A stretch of DNA of 64,000 bases from Leucobacter chromiireducens subsp. solipictus (GTDB lineage Bacteria > Actinomycetota > Actinomycetes > Actinomycetales > Microbacteriaceae), in NCBI RefSeq assembly GCF_016758195.1, contig NZ_QYAC01000004.1, positions 92,278-156,277 of the forward strand, given 5' to 3'. A program made the translations under genes and the position numbers. Each line of letters begins with the position of its first letter. Positions within the stretch are counted from its first letter, which is position 1. This document shows, piece after piece, positions 9,100-17,502 of this stretch. The notes beneath the pieces are model-generated. The model worked only from the letters and a program-made list of their open reading frames with translations. It was not told where the DNA came from and did not search any database.

Positions 9100-9978
9100 C
9101 TACTCGCGACCGAGGTCGCGGTGGCGCAGACTGACGCTGACGCCTGGCAGGCCTGCGAGTCGGTCAGCGAGCTCGCGGGCGGTGGCGACAGAACGATGTT
9201 TGCCGCCGGTGCATCCTACCGCGAGGGATGCGTGCCGCTTGTTCTCACGTTGGAAGCCAGCCAACACCGGGGTGAGGGCGGCAACGTAGTGATCCAGGAA
9301 CTCGGCGGCGCCCTCGCGACCGAGTACGTAGTCCTTGACTTCGGCATCAACGCCGGTGAGGGCCCGCAGCTCGGGCTCCCAGAAGGGGTTCGGCAGGAAG
9401 CGCATGTCCACCATCATGTCGACGTCCGTCGGGGTCCCGTACTTGAAGCCGAAGCTCACGACCGAGAGCTGCAGGCCGGGCGTGTTGTCGTCGGAGAAAA
9501 GCTCTCGGGTTGCCGTCGAGAGATCGTGCACGTTGTATCGCGACGTGTCGATGACGACGTCGCTCGACGCGCGCAGTTCCTGCAGCCGCTCGCGTTCGAG
9601 TCGGATGCCGTCGAGGAGGCTGCCCGCCTCGCCCTGCAGGGGGTGTGGCCGGCGGACCGACTCGTACCGACGCACAAGAATCTCATCGGTTGCGTCGAGA
9701 AACACCACACGAACGGTCGCGTTCTCACGAAGCTCCGTGACGGTGTGCTGAATATCGGCGAACAGGTCACGGCCGCGTACGTCAACGACGGCTGCGATAC
9801 GCGGGAGGGCCCCGCCCGAGCGATCGGCCATATCGGCGAGCGTCTTCAGCATGGTGAGCGGGAGGTTATCGACGACGTACCACCCGAGGTCCTCGAGCGT
9901 GTTCGCGACGGTGCTGCGGCCCGCACCGCTCATCCCGGTCACAATGAGGATCTCCTGCGTGGACACCACTTCATTCAT
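9100..9978 (-). CDS. rapZ: RNase adapter/nucleotide-binding protein RapZ
   Basis: RapZ (YvcJ) family P-loop protein, 292 residues. Walker A is GMSGAGRST at residues 15-23, followed by LEDLGWYVVDNLP, a family hallmark; the C-terminal domain contains CTGGKHRSVATARELA, the phosphate-binding loop characteristic of RapZ. In E. coli it steers GlmS small-RNA decay; in actinobacteria its role is unsettled. ATG overlaps the uvrC stop (ATGA). The often adjacent yvcK gene is missing between rapZ and whiA. Confidence 0.95.
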   Translation of the reverse strand: MNEVVSTQEILIVTGMSGAGRSTVANTLEDLGWYVVDNLPLTMLKTLADMADRSGGALPRIAAVVDVRGRDLFADIQHTVTELRENATVRVVFLDATDEILVRRYESVRRPHPLQGEAGSLLDGIRLERERLQELRASSDVVIDTSRYNVHDLSTATRELFSDDNTPGLQLSVVSFGFKYGTPTDVDMMVDMRFLPNPFWEPELRALTGVDAEVKDYVLGREGAAEFLDHYVAALTPVLAGFQRENKRHASLAVGCTGGKHRSVATARELADRLAGLPGVSVSLRHRDLGRE

Positions 9979-12008
9979 ACGACATCCTCCTCGCCCGGCA
10001 ACGGCTCTTCGCCTCCACCCAGCTTACCGTCCGCCGGCGCGTCGGGCTCGCCCGAATCCGCGGGAACTCCCAGGTGGGCACGCACCTGTTCCGCAAGCTT
10101 GGGACCGAGGCCGGGCGCGGCCGAAAGCTCCGCGAGCGAGGCCGCGCGCAGACGGGCCACCGAGCCAAAATGACGGAGGAGCCCCTGCACCCGCTTCGGG
10201 CCGAGCCCGGGCACCTCGGAGAGCCGGCTCGCGATCGAGGTGCTCCGCCGCTGCCGCTGGAAGGTGATCGCGAAGCGGTGTGCCTCGTCTCGGATACGCT
10301 GCACGAGGAACAGCGCCTCGCTCGTGCGGGGCAGGATCACGGGGAAGGGATCGCTCGGCAGCCAGATCTCCTCCAGCCGTTTCGCGACACCGCAGAGCGC
10401 GATGTCCGTGATTCCGGCCTCCGCGAGCGCGCGGGCGGCGGCCTTCACCTGGGGTTCGCCACCGTCGACGATCAGCAGTTGCGGCCGATCTCGGTAGATG
10501 CCGCTCGGCTGCTCCCCCGATTCCTTCGCGTGGTTCAGCTGCGCGGCGCGACGTGACACCACCTGGTATATCGAATCGGTGTCATCGGTCGTCGATTCGA
10601 TCCGGTACTTGCGGTACGCACCCTTCGCGGGGAGGCCGTCCTCGAACACCACCAGCGAGGCGACCACTCCGGTCCCCTGCAGGTGCGACACGTCGATGCA
10701 CTCGATCCGCAGCGGCGCCTCGGCCATGTCGAGGGCGCGCTGCAGCTCGGCGAGGGCGTCGGTGCGCGCCGTGAGATCCGCCGCACGCTTGAGCTTGTGC
10801 CGGATCAGGTTCTCGCCCGCGTTGAGCACCGCCCGCTCCATGAGCTGCACCTTCTCGCCCCGCTCGGGCACGCGCAGCGCAACCCGTCCGCGGCGCGGGC
10901 GCCGGGCGCTCAACGCCTCCTCGAGCTCCCGCTGCCCCTCGGGCAGGAGCGGGACGAGGATCTCCGGGGGCGGCTCCCGCTCCCCCTCGTAGGCCGACTG
11001 GATGACCTGTTCGAGCAGCGTACTGGGCGAGTCGTCAAGTTCGACGTCAACGATCCAGCTCCGCTCGCCGCGGATCCGACCCCCGCGAATGATGAACTGG
11101 TGCGCGGCCGCCGCGAGCTCGTCGGCGCGAAGCCCGAACACGTCGAGGTTCACGTCGTGTCCCAGCACGACCGCGTTCTTCTCGAGCACGTGCTCGACGG
11201 CTTTCACCTGGTCCCGGAGCCGCGCCGCGTCCTCGTACCGCTGCTCGACCGCGGCCTCCTTCATCTGGCGTTCGAGCGCCTTCAGGTGGCCGGAGTCGCC
11301 GCCCGCGAGAAAGGCGACGAGTTCGTCGACTCGGGCCCGGTGATCATCGATCGTGATGAGCTGAGAACAGGGGCCGTGGCAGCGCCCAATTTGCCCCGCG
11401 AGGCAGGGCCGCCCGCTCGACATCGCGCGCTTATAGTCGGCGTCGTTGCAGGTGCGGATCGGGAATGCCTGCTGGAGGAGGCCCGTGGTCTCTCGCAACG
11501 CCCACACCTTCGGGTACGGCCCAAAGTAGCGCGCGCCGCGAATCCGCTCGTTGCGCGTGATGATGAGCCGCGGGGACTCCTCCCGCAGCGTCACCGCAAG
11601 GTACGGATAGGTCTTGTCGTCCTTGAACTGGACATTGAACGGCGGCTTGAACTCCGTGATCCAGGTGTGCTCCAGCACCAGCGACTCGGTGTCGGTCGCG
11701 ACCACCGTCCAGTCGAGCTTGGCGGCGAGGGTCACCATGCGCCGGGTGCGCGGCAGGAGCGAGTGCAGCGGCTGGAAGTAATTCGCCAGCCGTGCCCGCA
11801 GGTTCTTCGCCTTGCCGATGTAGAGCACACGCCCGTACTTGTCGCTGAAACGGTACACGCCCGGACTCGTCGGGATCTCGCCCTGAGCGGGCCGGAAGGC
11901 GGTCCGCGAGTCACGCACCGCGGACGGCGCGAGGGGATCCGGATCCACCGCAGCGAGTTCCCCGGCGGGTGCCGCGTCCCCGCCGATCCCCGAGGACTCC
12001 TGGATCAC
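9975..12008 (-). CDS. uvrC: Excinuclease ABC subunit C
   Basis: UvrC, 677 residues, the dual-incision nuclease of nucleotide excision repair. Domains in order: GIY-YIG nuclease ([10 protein letters not shown]...[10 protein letters not shown]), a Cys-rich region, a UVR motif around [20 protein letters not shown], an RNase H-like 5'-incision domain ([17 protein letters not shown]), and two C-terminal helix-hairpin-helix motifs ([10 protein letters not shown] and [12 protein letters not shown]). I place the start at the GTG that overlaps the uvrA stop (GTGA); the frame is open further upstream but inside uvrA. Confidence 0.96.
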   Translation of the reverse strand: MIQESSGIGGDAAPAGELAAVDPDPLAPSAVRDSRTAFRPAQGEIPTSPGVYRFSDKYGRVLYIGKAKNLRARLANYFQPLHSLLPRTRRMVTLAAKLDWTVVATDTESLVLEHTWITEFKPPFNVQFKDDKTYPYLAVTLREESPRLIITRNERIRGARYFGPYPKVWALRETTGLLQQAFPIRTCNDADYKRAMSSGRPCLAGQIGRCHGPCSQLITIDDHRARVDELVAFLAGGDSGHLKALERQMKEAAVEQRYEDAARLRDQVKAVEHVLEKNAVVLGHDVNLDVFGLRADELAAAAHQFIIRGGRIRGERSWIVDVELDDSPSTLLEQVIQSAYEGEREPPPEILVPLLPEGQRELEEALSARRPRRGRVALRVPERGEKVQLMERAVLNAGENLIRHKLKRAADLTARTDALAELQRALDMAEAPLRIECIDVSHLQGTGVVASLVVFEDGLPAKGAYRKYRIESTTDDTDSIYQVVSRRAAQLNHAKESGEQPSGIYRDRPQLLIVDGGEPQVKAAARALAEAGITDIALCGVAKRLEEIWLPSDPFPVILPRTSEALFLVQRIRDEAHRFAITFQRQRRSTSIASRLSEVPGLGPKRVQGLLRHFGSVARLRAASLAELSAAPGLGPKLAEQVRAHLGVPADSGEPDAPADGKLGGGEEPLPGEEDVV

Positions 12009-14944
12009 GCGCTCGCCCTGGTGCCCGCCTCCAGCGCCCGCGCGGACTTCGCGGCCCACCCGTCGAGCACTTCGGCGAGGAAGCGCCCCGTGTGGCTTTC
12101 GGGATGCTCCGCCACCTGCTCAGGGGTGCCGACCGCAAGGATCGTGCCGCCGCCGGACCCACCCTCGGGACCCAGATCAATCACCCAGTCGGCGCTCCGG
12201 ATCACGTCGAGGTTGTGCTCGATCGTGATCACCGTGTTGCCCTTGTCCACGAGGCCGTTGAGCACGAGCAGGAGCTTGCGCACGTCCTCGAAGTGGAGAC
12301 CCGTGGTCGGCTCATCGAGTACGTAGATGCTGCGCCCGTTCGACCGTTTCTGGAGCTCGGTCGCGAGCTTCACGCGCTGCGCCTCGCCCCCGGACAGGGT
12401 GGTGGCGCTCTGGCCCAGCCGGACATAACCCAGGCCCACGTCGACGAGGGTCTTCATGTAGCGGTGGATGCTCGAGATCGGCGCGAAGAACTCCTCCGCC
12501 TCGGCGATCGGCATGTCGAGCACCTCGGAGATGTTCTTGCCCTTGTACTGCACCTGCAGCGTCTCGCGGTTGTAGCGGGATCCGCCACACACCTCGCACG
12601 CGACGTACACGTCAGGCAGGAAGTTCATCTCGATCTTGAGGGTGCCGTCACCCGAGCAGGCCTCGCACCGGCCACCCTTGACGTTAAAACTGAAGCGGCC
12701 GGGCAGATAGCCGCGGGTCTTCGCCTCGGGCGTTTCGGCGAACAGGTTGCGGATCTTGTCGAACACTCCCGTGTACGTTGCGGGGTTCGATCGCGGCGTC
12801 CGCCCGATCGGGGCCTGGTCGACGTGCACCACCTTGTCGAGGTGCTCAAGCCCCGTCACGCGGGTGTGCTTCCCGGGGACCAGACGTGCCCCGTTGAGCT
12901 GATTGGCGAGCACGCGGTACAGGATGTCGTTGACCAGCGTGGACTTGCCCGATCCGGAGACGCCGGTCACCGCGGTCATCACGCCGAGCGGGAACGTCGC
13001 GTCAACGTTCTGCAGGTTGTTCGAGCGCGCCCCCACGACCTTGAGCTCGCGCTTCCGGTCGCGCTTGCGGCGCCGCTTCGGGGTCTCGATGCTTCGGCGC
13101 CCGGCAAGGTAGTCGCCCGTGACCGAGGCCGTGTTCGCGATCAGCTCCGCGTACTCGCCGGAGTGCACCACCGTGCCGCCCTCGACGCCGGCACCGGGGC
13201 CAATGTCGACGATCCAGTCGGCCGCCTCGATCGTCTCCTCGTCGTGTTCCACCACGATCAGCGTGTTCCCGAGATCCCGCAGCTTCACGAGCGTCTCGAT
13301 GAGGCGCCGGTTGTCGCGCTGGTGCAACCCAATCGAGGGCTCGTCGAGCACGTACAGCACGCCCGTGAGGCCCGAACCGATCTGGGTGGCGAGCCGGATG
13401 CGCTGCGCTTCTCCGCCGGACAGCGTGCCCGCGGCACGTGCGAGTGTGAGGTAACCCAGCCCCACCTCGATGAGGAAGTCGAACCGGAGGCGGATCTCTC
13501 GCAGCACCTGGGCCGCGATCTTCGCCTCACGCTCGGTGAGCGTCACCTCGTCGAAGAAGCGCTTCGCGTCGGAGAGACTGAACTCCCCCACCCCGGCGAT
13601 GGATTCGTCGTTCACCGTGACGGCGAGCACTTCGGGCTTGAGGCGCTGGCCCTGGCACGCGTGGCAGGGCACTTCGCGCAGGAACTCGGACCAGCGGTCC
13701 CGCTTCGTGTCGGACTCCGCCTCCTGGTACTGGCGCTCGATGAACGGGATGACGCCCTCGAAGCCCGAGGAATACTTCACCTCACGACCAAAGCGATTCT
13801 TCCACCGCACGTTCACCTTGAAGTTGTTGCCGTAGAGCACGGCCTCGCGCACCTCATCGCTGAGCTTGCCCCAGGGCGTCTTGAGCGAGAAATCGAGATC
13901 ATCGGCGAGACCGACGAGCAGCTTCTCGTAGTACTGGTAGAGGCTCTTGCCCTGGCTCGTCCACGGCACGATCACGCCCTCGGCGATCGAGAGTTCCGGA
14001 TCGCCGAGCACGAGATCCTCGTCAACCGACATGCTCGTCCCGAGGCCGGAGCAGGCGGGGCACGCACCGAAAGGCGCGTTGAAGGAGAACGTGCGGGGCT
14101 CGATCTCGGTGAGCTGCACGGGGTGCTGGTTGGGGCAGGAGAGCTTTTCCGAGAACAGCTGCGTGCGATCGTCTGCCGTGGCGTCGCGATCGACGAAATC
14201 GATCGACACGACGCCGCCGGACAGGCGCAGCGCCGTCTCCAGCGAGTCGGTGAGCCGACCGAGCACGTCGGGCCCCGCGACCAGGCGGTCGATCACCACC
14301 GAGATGTCGTGCTTGATCTGCTTCTTCAGCTTCGGCGGATCGGAAAGCTGAATCAGTTCGCCGTCGACATGCGCGCGCGAATAGCCGCTGGCCGCGAGCT
14401 CCTGGAAGAGGTCAACAAACTCGCCCTTCTTCTGAGTCACGACCGGCGCAAGCACCTGGAATCGGGTGCGTTCTTCCAGCTCCATGAGCTGATCCGCGAT
14501 CTGCTGCACCGTCTGCGCCGCGATCCGCTCCCCGCAGATGGCGCAGTGCGGGATCCCGACGCGCGCCCACAGCAGTCGCATGTAGTCGTAGATCTCGGTG
14601 ATCGTGCCGACCGTCGAACGCGGGTTCCGGTTCGTGGACTTCTGATCGATCGACACCGCCGGGCTCAGCCCCTCGATGAAGTCAACATCCGGCCGATCGA
14701 CCTGACCCAGGAACTGGCGTGCATACGCGCTCAAAGACTCGACGTAGCGGCGCTGCCCCTCCGCGAAGATGGTGTCAAACGCGAGGCTCGACTTGCCACT
14801 CCCGGACAGGCCAGTGAAGACGACAATGGAGTCGCGTGGGATTTCGAGGTCGACGTTGCGCAGGTTATGCACCCGCGCCCCTTGCACGCTGATGTGGGCA
14901 TGCGCGGCGGATGAACGGATGGGGGCGGGGCTCTTCGAGGTCAC
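12005..14944 (-). CDS. uvrA: Excinuclease ABC subunit A
   Basis: UvrA, 979 residues, the damage-recognition ATPase of nucleotide excision repair. Two ABC modules are visible: [16 protein letters not shown] near residue 45 and [14 protein letters not shown] near 660, each with its ABC signature ([14 protein letters not shown] and [14 protein letters not shown]). Zinc-site cysteines occur in [16 protein letters not shown] and [14 protein letters not shown] start at 14944; a -10-like TAAGAT ends 6 nt upstream, and GGGGAG abuts the start, so translation may be leaderless. A LexA/SOS-box match lies at 14976-14991. Confidence 0.97.
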   Translation of the reverse strand: MTSKSPAPIRSSAAHAHISVQGARVHNLRNVDLEIPRDSIVVFTGLSGSGKSSLAFDTIFAEGQRRYVESLSAYARQFLGQVDRPDVDFIEGLSPAVSIDQKSTNRNPRSTVGTITEIYDYMRLLWARVGIPHCAICGERIAAQTVQQIADQLMELEERTRFQVLAPVVTQKKGEFVDLFQELAASGYSRAHVDGELIQLSDPPKLKKQIKHDISVVIDRLVAGPDVLGRLTDSLETALRLSGGVVSIDFVDRDATADDRTQLFSEKLSCPNQHPVQLTEIEPRTFSFNAPFGACPACSGLGTSMSVDEDLVLGDPELSIAEGVIVPWTSQGKSLYQYYEKLLVGLADDLDFSLKTPWGKLSDEVREAVLYGNNFKVNVRWKNRFGREVKYSSGFEGVIPFIERQYQEAESDTKRDRWSEFLREVPCHACQGQRLKPEVLAVTVNDESIAGVGEFSLSDAKRFFDEVTLTEREAKIAAQVLREIRLRFDFLIEVGLGYLTLARAAGTLSGGEAQRIRLATQIGSGLTGVLYVLDEPSIGLHQRDNRRLIETLVKLRDLGNTLIVVEHDEETIEAADWIVDIGPGAGVEGGTVVHSGEYAELIANTASVTGDYLAGRRSIETPKRRRKRDRKRELKVVGARSNNLQNVDATFPLGVMTAVTGVSGSGKSTLVNDILYRVLANQLNGARLVPGKHTRVTGLEHLDKVVHVDQAPIGRTPRSNPATYTGVFDKIRNLFAETPEAKTRGYLPGRFSFNVKGGRCEACSGDGTLKIEMNFLPDVYVACEVCGGSRYNRETLQVQYKGKNISEVLDMPIAEAEEFFAPISSIHRYMKTLVDVGLGYVRLGQSATTLSGGEAQRVKLATELQKRSNGRSIYVLDEPTTGLHFEDVRKLLLVLNGLVDKGNTVITIEHNLDVIRSADWVIDLGPEGGSGGGTILAVGTPEQVAEHPESHTGRFLAEVLDGWAAKSARALEAGTRASA

Positions 14945-14950
14945 TCCCCT

Positions 14951-14991
14951 ATCTTATGCGCGCTCCCCTGAAAATTCGAACATATGTGCGA
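14951..14991 (-). promoter_or_regulatory. uvrA promoter with LexA/SOS box
   Basis: On the minus strand, TCGCACATATGTTCGA (14976-14991) matches the actinobacterial SOS-box consensus TCGAAC-N4-GTTCGA at 11 of 12 positions. Its last half-site forms a -35-like TTCGAA, followed after 18 bp by a -10-like TAAGAT (14951-14956). The -10 ends 6 nt before the GTG of uvrA. LexA bound here would cover the -35. Confidence 0.75.
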
Positions 14992-15088
14992 GAGTTGATG
15001 CGATGTGCTCCGATGCGATGTGCCTCGCGCGCACAAGTGACAGAGGATCAACACCACCCGCACCCCACCCTGTCACACTGGAGCCATC

Positions 15089-15466
15089 ATGGCCCTCCTG
15101 AATGGGTTTCGCTCCCGAAGCTGCCCCGTGTGCGACGACGTGGCAATTCGCCCAGATCCCCCGACGGCATCGCGGAGGCCGATCGATGTCGAGCGCACCA
15201 CAGCGGCCCTGATCCGGCGCACCGCGGCGGGTCAGATGCGCGTGCTCCGGGCGGACGTCGCGCTCGAGGACATGCTTCCCCTCGCGGAGTCCGAGCTGCG
15301 CTACACCGTCGTCAGCTTTCTCCAGTGCATGCACTGCCACGCGACGAAGCTGTGGGGGCTGTGCATTCGCGGCGAGCCGCTGTACCGAACCGAGGCACCG
15401 GGGGCAGAGCTCCGTTGGCAGTGGCAACCGGTTCCGCCCCGACACGAGTGGGCCCCGGTGGCCTGA
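15089..15466 (+). CDS. Hypothetical protein with CxxC motifs
   Basis: 125-residue protein not recognised from any named family. ATG is preceded by GGAG about 5 nt upstream. It contains CPVCDD at residues 12-17 and, about 65 residues later, CMHCHATKLWGL, so a four-cysteine zinc site is plausible. No signal peptide or membrane helix. It is divergent from uvrA and 84 bp upstream of the siderophore-interacting protein. Base composition matches its neighbours. Real gene likely; function unknown. Confidence 0.6.
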   Translation: MALLNGFRSRSCPVCDDVAIRPDPPTASRRPIDVERTTAALIRRTAAGQMRVLRADVALEDMLPLAESELRYTVVSFLQCMHCHATKLWGLCIRGEPLYRTEAPGAELRWQWQPVPPRHEWAPVA

Positions 15467-15492
15467 CGTTTCCGCACATCCCTGGCGGAAAC

Positions 15493-15507
15493 TGGCACAA
15501 CGTGCCA
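15493..15507. promoter_or_regulatory. Palindrome upstream of the siderophore-interacting protein gene
   Basis: TGGCACAACGTGCCA, a perfect 6-bp inverted repeat around a 3-bp centre, about 45 bp before the start of the siderophore-interacting protein gene. It could be an operator. It does not resemble a DtxR/IdeR iron box, which would be the expected regulator for such a gene. Confidence 0.35.
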
Positions 15508-15550
15508 AGCTGGAGGGCGGTGAGCAATCATCAGACGATCAAGGAGAAGC

Positions 15551-16393
15551 ATGTCCGCAGCTGAGACCCGCACCGCAAGCCCGGCGCGCCCCGTACGCCC
15601 CCAGATTGTCCTGGAGGTGATCGAACGGGTGCAGCTCTCACGTCACCTTGTCCGCATCGTCGCGGGCGGGCCCGGGATTACCGCCATCGAGCCGAGCGCG
15701 CACACGGACGCCTACAGCAAGATGCTCTTCGCACATCCGAGCACCGACCTCGTCCCACCCTACGATCTCGACGCGCTGCGGGGCGAGCTCTCCCCGGAAC
15801 ACATGCCGAGCACCCGTACGTATACGATCCGGCGCTTCGATCTTGAGCGCGGCCAGATCTGGATCGACTTCGTCACCCACGGGGACGAGGGCGCGGCGGG
15901 CCCCTGGGCAGACACCGCAAAGCCCGGTGATCCAGTCGTACTCCGCGGGATCGGCGGCGGCTACGCGCCCGATCCCAGCGCCGACTGGCACCTACTCGCG
16001 GGCGACGAGGCGGCAATCCCCGCGATCGCCGCTGCGCTCGAGGCCATGCCGGCCGATGCCACGGGCGTCGCCCTGATCGAGGTCGCCGCCGACGAAGACC
16101 GGCTCGAGCTCGCCGCACCGGCCGGGATCGATGTGCAGTGGGTATTGCGCGGCGAGGCTCCGGCCGGCACCTCCAGCGTCCTTGTTGACGCGGTGCGCGC
16201 GGTGGAGTGGCGGCCCGGCCGCGTGCAGGTCTTCGTGCACGGCGAACGCGGGGCGATGAAGGCACTGCGTCCCTACTTCACCGATGAGCGCGGCATCGAG
16301 CGCGCCCAGCTCTCCCTGTCGCCCTACTGGGCCTACGGCCGCCGTGAAGACGCCTTCCAGGCAGAGAAGCGCGAGGCGGTCGGCCAGATCTAG
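15551..16393 (+). CDS. Siderophore-interacting protein (FAD-binding ferric reductase family)
   Basis: 280-residue protein of the siderophore-interacting (SIP/ViuB) family: FAD-dependent reductases using NAD(P)H to release iron from ferric siderophores in the cytosol. N-terminal FAD-binding barrel with RTYTIRRFD at residues 89-97, followed by the GDPVVLRGIGG loop; the C-terminal SIP domain contains AGDEAAIPAIAAAL and HGERGAMKALRPYF. ATG preceded by AAGGAG about 7 nt upstream. It stands alone, with no siderophore transporter or biosynthesis gene next to it, and no recognisable iron box upstream. Confidence 0.9.
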   Translation: MSAAETRTASPARPVRPQIVLEVIERVQLSRHLVRIVAGGPGITAIEPSAHTDAYSKMLFAHPSTDLVPPYDLDALRGELSPEHMPSTRTYTIRRFDLERGQIWIDFVTHGDEGAAGPWADTAKPGDPVVLRGIGGGYAPDPSADWHLLAGDEAAIPAIAAALEAMPADATGVALIEVAADEDRLELAAPAGIDVQWVLRGEAPAGTSSVLVDAVRAVEWRPGRVQVFVHGERGAMKALRPYFTDERGIERAQLSLSPYWAYGRREDAFQAEKREAVGQI

Positions 16394-16552
16394 TGCCCGC
16401 TCTGTTCCCGGTGGGTATTCACCGGAAGTCTGGCGCCTGGGAGTCCGCGCCTTGAGCAGCCGCTCTCTTCCCGGGCCGCCGACCGACCGGCTTCACAGCG
16501 GGCCGGAGCGTTTCGGTGCGCAGCGTTCGCAGACGACTTCGAGCAGGCGTTG

Positions 16553-16735
16553 CGGGTTCGGGCTTCGGGCTTCGGGCTCGGGTTTGGGTTCCTGACTTCG
16601 GGCTGGGCTCCTGCGTTCCAGACTTCGGGCTGAGGATTGGGTTCCTGGCTCCGACCTCGGGGTGCGGGTTCGGACTTCGGGTCTCGGGGTTGCAGGTTCG
16701 GGCTTCGGGTTTCGGGGTCGCGGGGTCAAGCTGCG
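16553..16735. repeat. Degenerate G-rich repeat array
   Basis: Irregular repeats of GGCTTCGGG, CTCGGG, GGTTCGGG and GGGTTCCTG spread over about 180 bp on the plus strand. The spacing of G-runs would allow G-quadruplexes. There is no coding frame with sensible composition across it. Confidence 0.6.
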
Positions 16736-17238
16736 AGTTGGTGCATCAGCGTCGGATATTCGACAATCGGGGTCGCCCATACTGTTGGCACTCCAGGTGC
16801 CCGATCGATCGCGGATGCCGTATGACCCCGAGTGATTTCTGGCGAAGGCGCGGTGTTGACCACGCAGTAAGAAGCGCTGAGCTGTCTGCCGTCCATGGGG
16901 TCGGCCAGGATGTGACCCGGCGCAGGAACTTGAGGCTCAATGGCGGTGGGCAATGGAGGCCCTGAGGACACCCGCCTCGGTCTCCAGATTTGACGCATCG
17001 GGGCGCTGCGTCCTGACCGGGCTCCCGCACTGTCAGCGCGGCAGATAGGTGAAACCCGTCGAATTCGAGTCGCGGGCGGTGTCTCGTATTGCGTTCTCGG
17101 TGAACACCGGGGCGCGAAGGTGTTCGCTCGGGGCATCGATCACTCCTTCCAGCACCGTGTCGCCTTGTGGTGAGGCCAGGAACCGTGAGCGCCAGCTGGG
17201 GAGCTGCTGCCGGTAGCGACTGCCGGTAGCCGCTGCGG

Positions 17239-17270
17239 GTGTTGATGTTGGTGTTGGTGTTGGTGTTGGT
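17239..17270. repeat. GTTGGT microsatellite outside the HNH gene
   Basis: About five copies of the hexamer GTTGGT (one with GAT), 230 bp beyond the stop of the DUF222-HNH gene. The same hexamer encodes the Thr-Asn repeat inside that gene (around 18252-18275). Confidence 0.75.
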
Positions 17271-17502
17271 ACCGGTACGACGTCCCGCCGTGTCGCCGTG
17301 TCGCCGTATCGCCGTATCGCTGTGTCGCGGTTCGGTGTTGTACGGCCTGTGCGACCTGCGTGGCTTGCGCGTCCCGCACCCTGAACAGAATCCCCGCTAT
17401 GCGGTTCGCCCGCCGTACGACTTGGCCGCCTTACGGCATCGCCGCCGAACTGCAGGACGGCATGTCGCCTGGTGCGGCTCGGATACTGGCGCGGCGAGCT
17501 GC

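Larger units (their letters stand above)
16394..17502. other. 1.1-kb gene-free region with low-complexity DNA
   Basis: No credible gene on either strand. A short hairpin (CCGGTG...CACCGG, 16408-16425) follows the siderophore-interacting protein gene. From about 16553 to 16735 the plus strand is a degenerate G-rich array of GGCTTCGGG-like words. Around 17239-17270 there is a GTTGGT microsatellite, then several 8-bp units of the type GCCGTGTC/GCCGTATC (about 17285-17330). The open frames here are low-complexity or have no recognisable motif. The GTTGGT tract is the same as one inside the neighbouring DUF222-HNH gene, so this may be a decayed copy of part of that gene. Confidence 0.6.

Noticed and set aside
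11969..14914. Very long open frame antisense to uvrA (about 980 codons)
   Set aside because: High-GC shadow of uvrA in the opposite strand; no domain, no ribosome site, composition typical of antisense codon bias. The same applies to long antisense frames opposite valS, uvrB, pgi and the ileS/folC region.
16553..16735. G-rich repeat array as a CRISPR or regulatory repeat array
   Set aside because: Words are irregular, spacers are absent and no cas genes are in the window.
16726..17136. Minus-strand open frame of 136 codons in the gene-free gap
   Set aside because: No recognisable motif, unnatural residue composition and no ribosome site; competing frames look similar.
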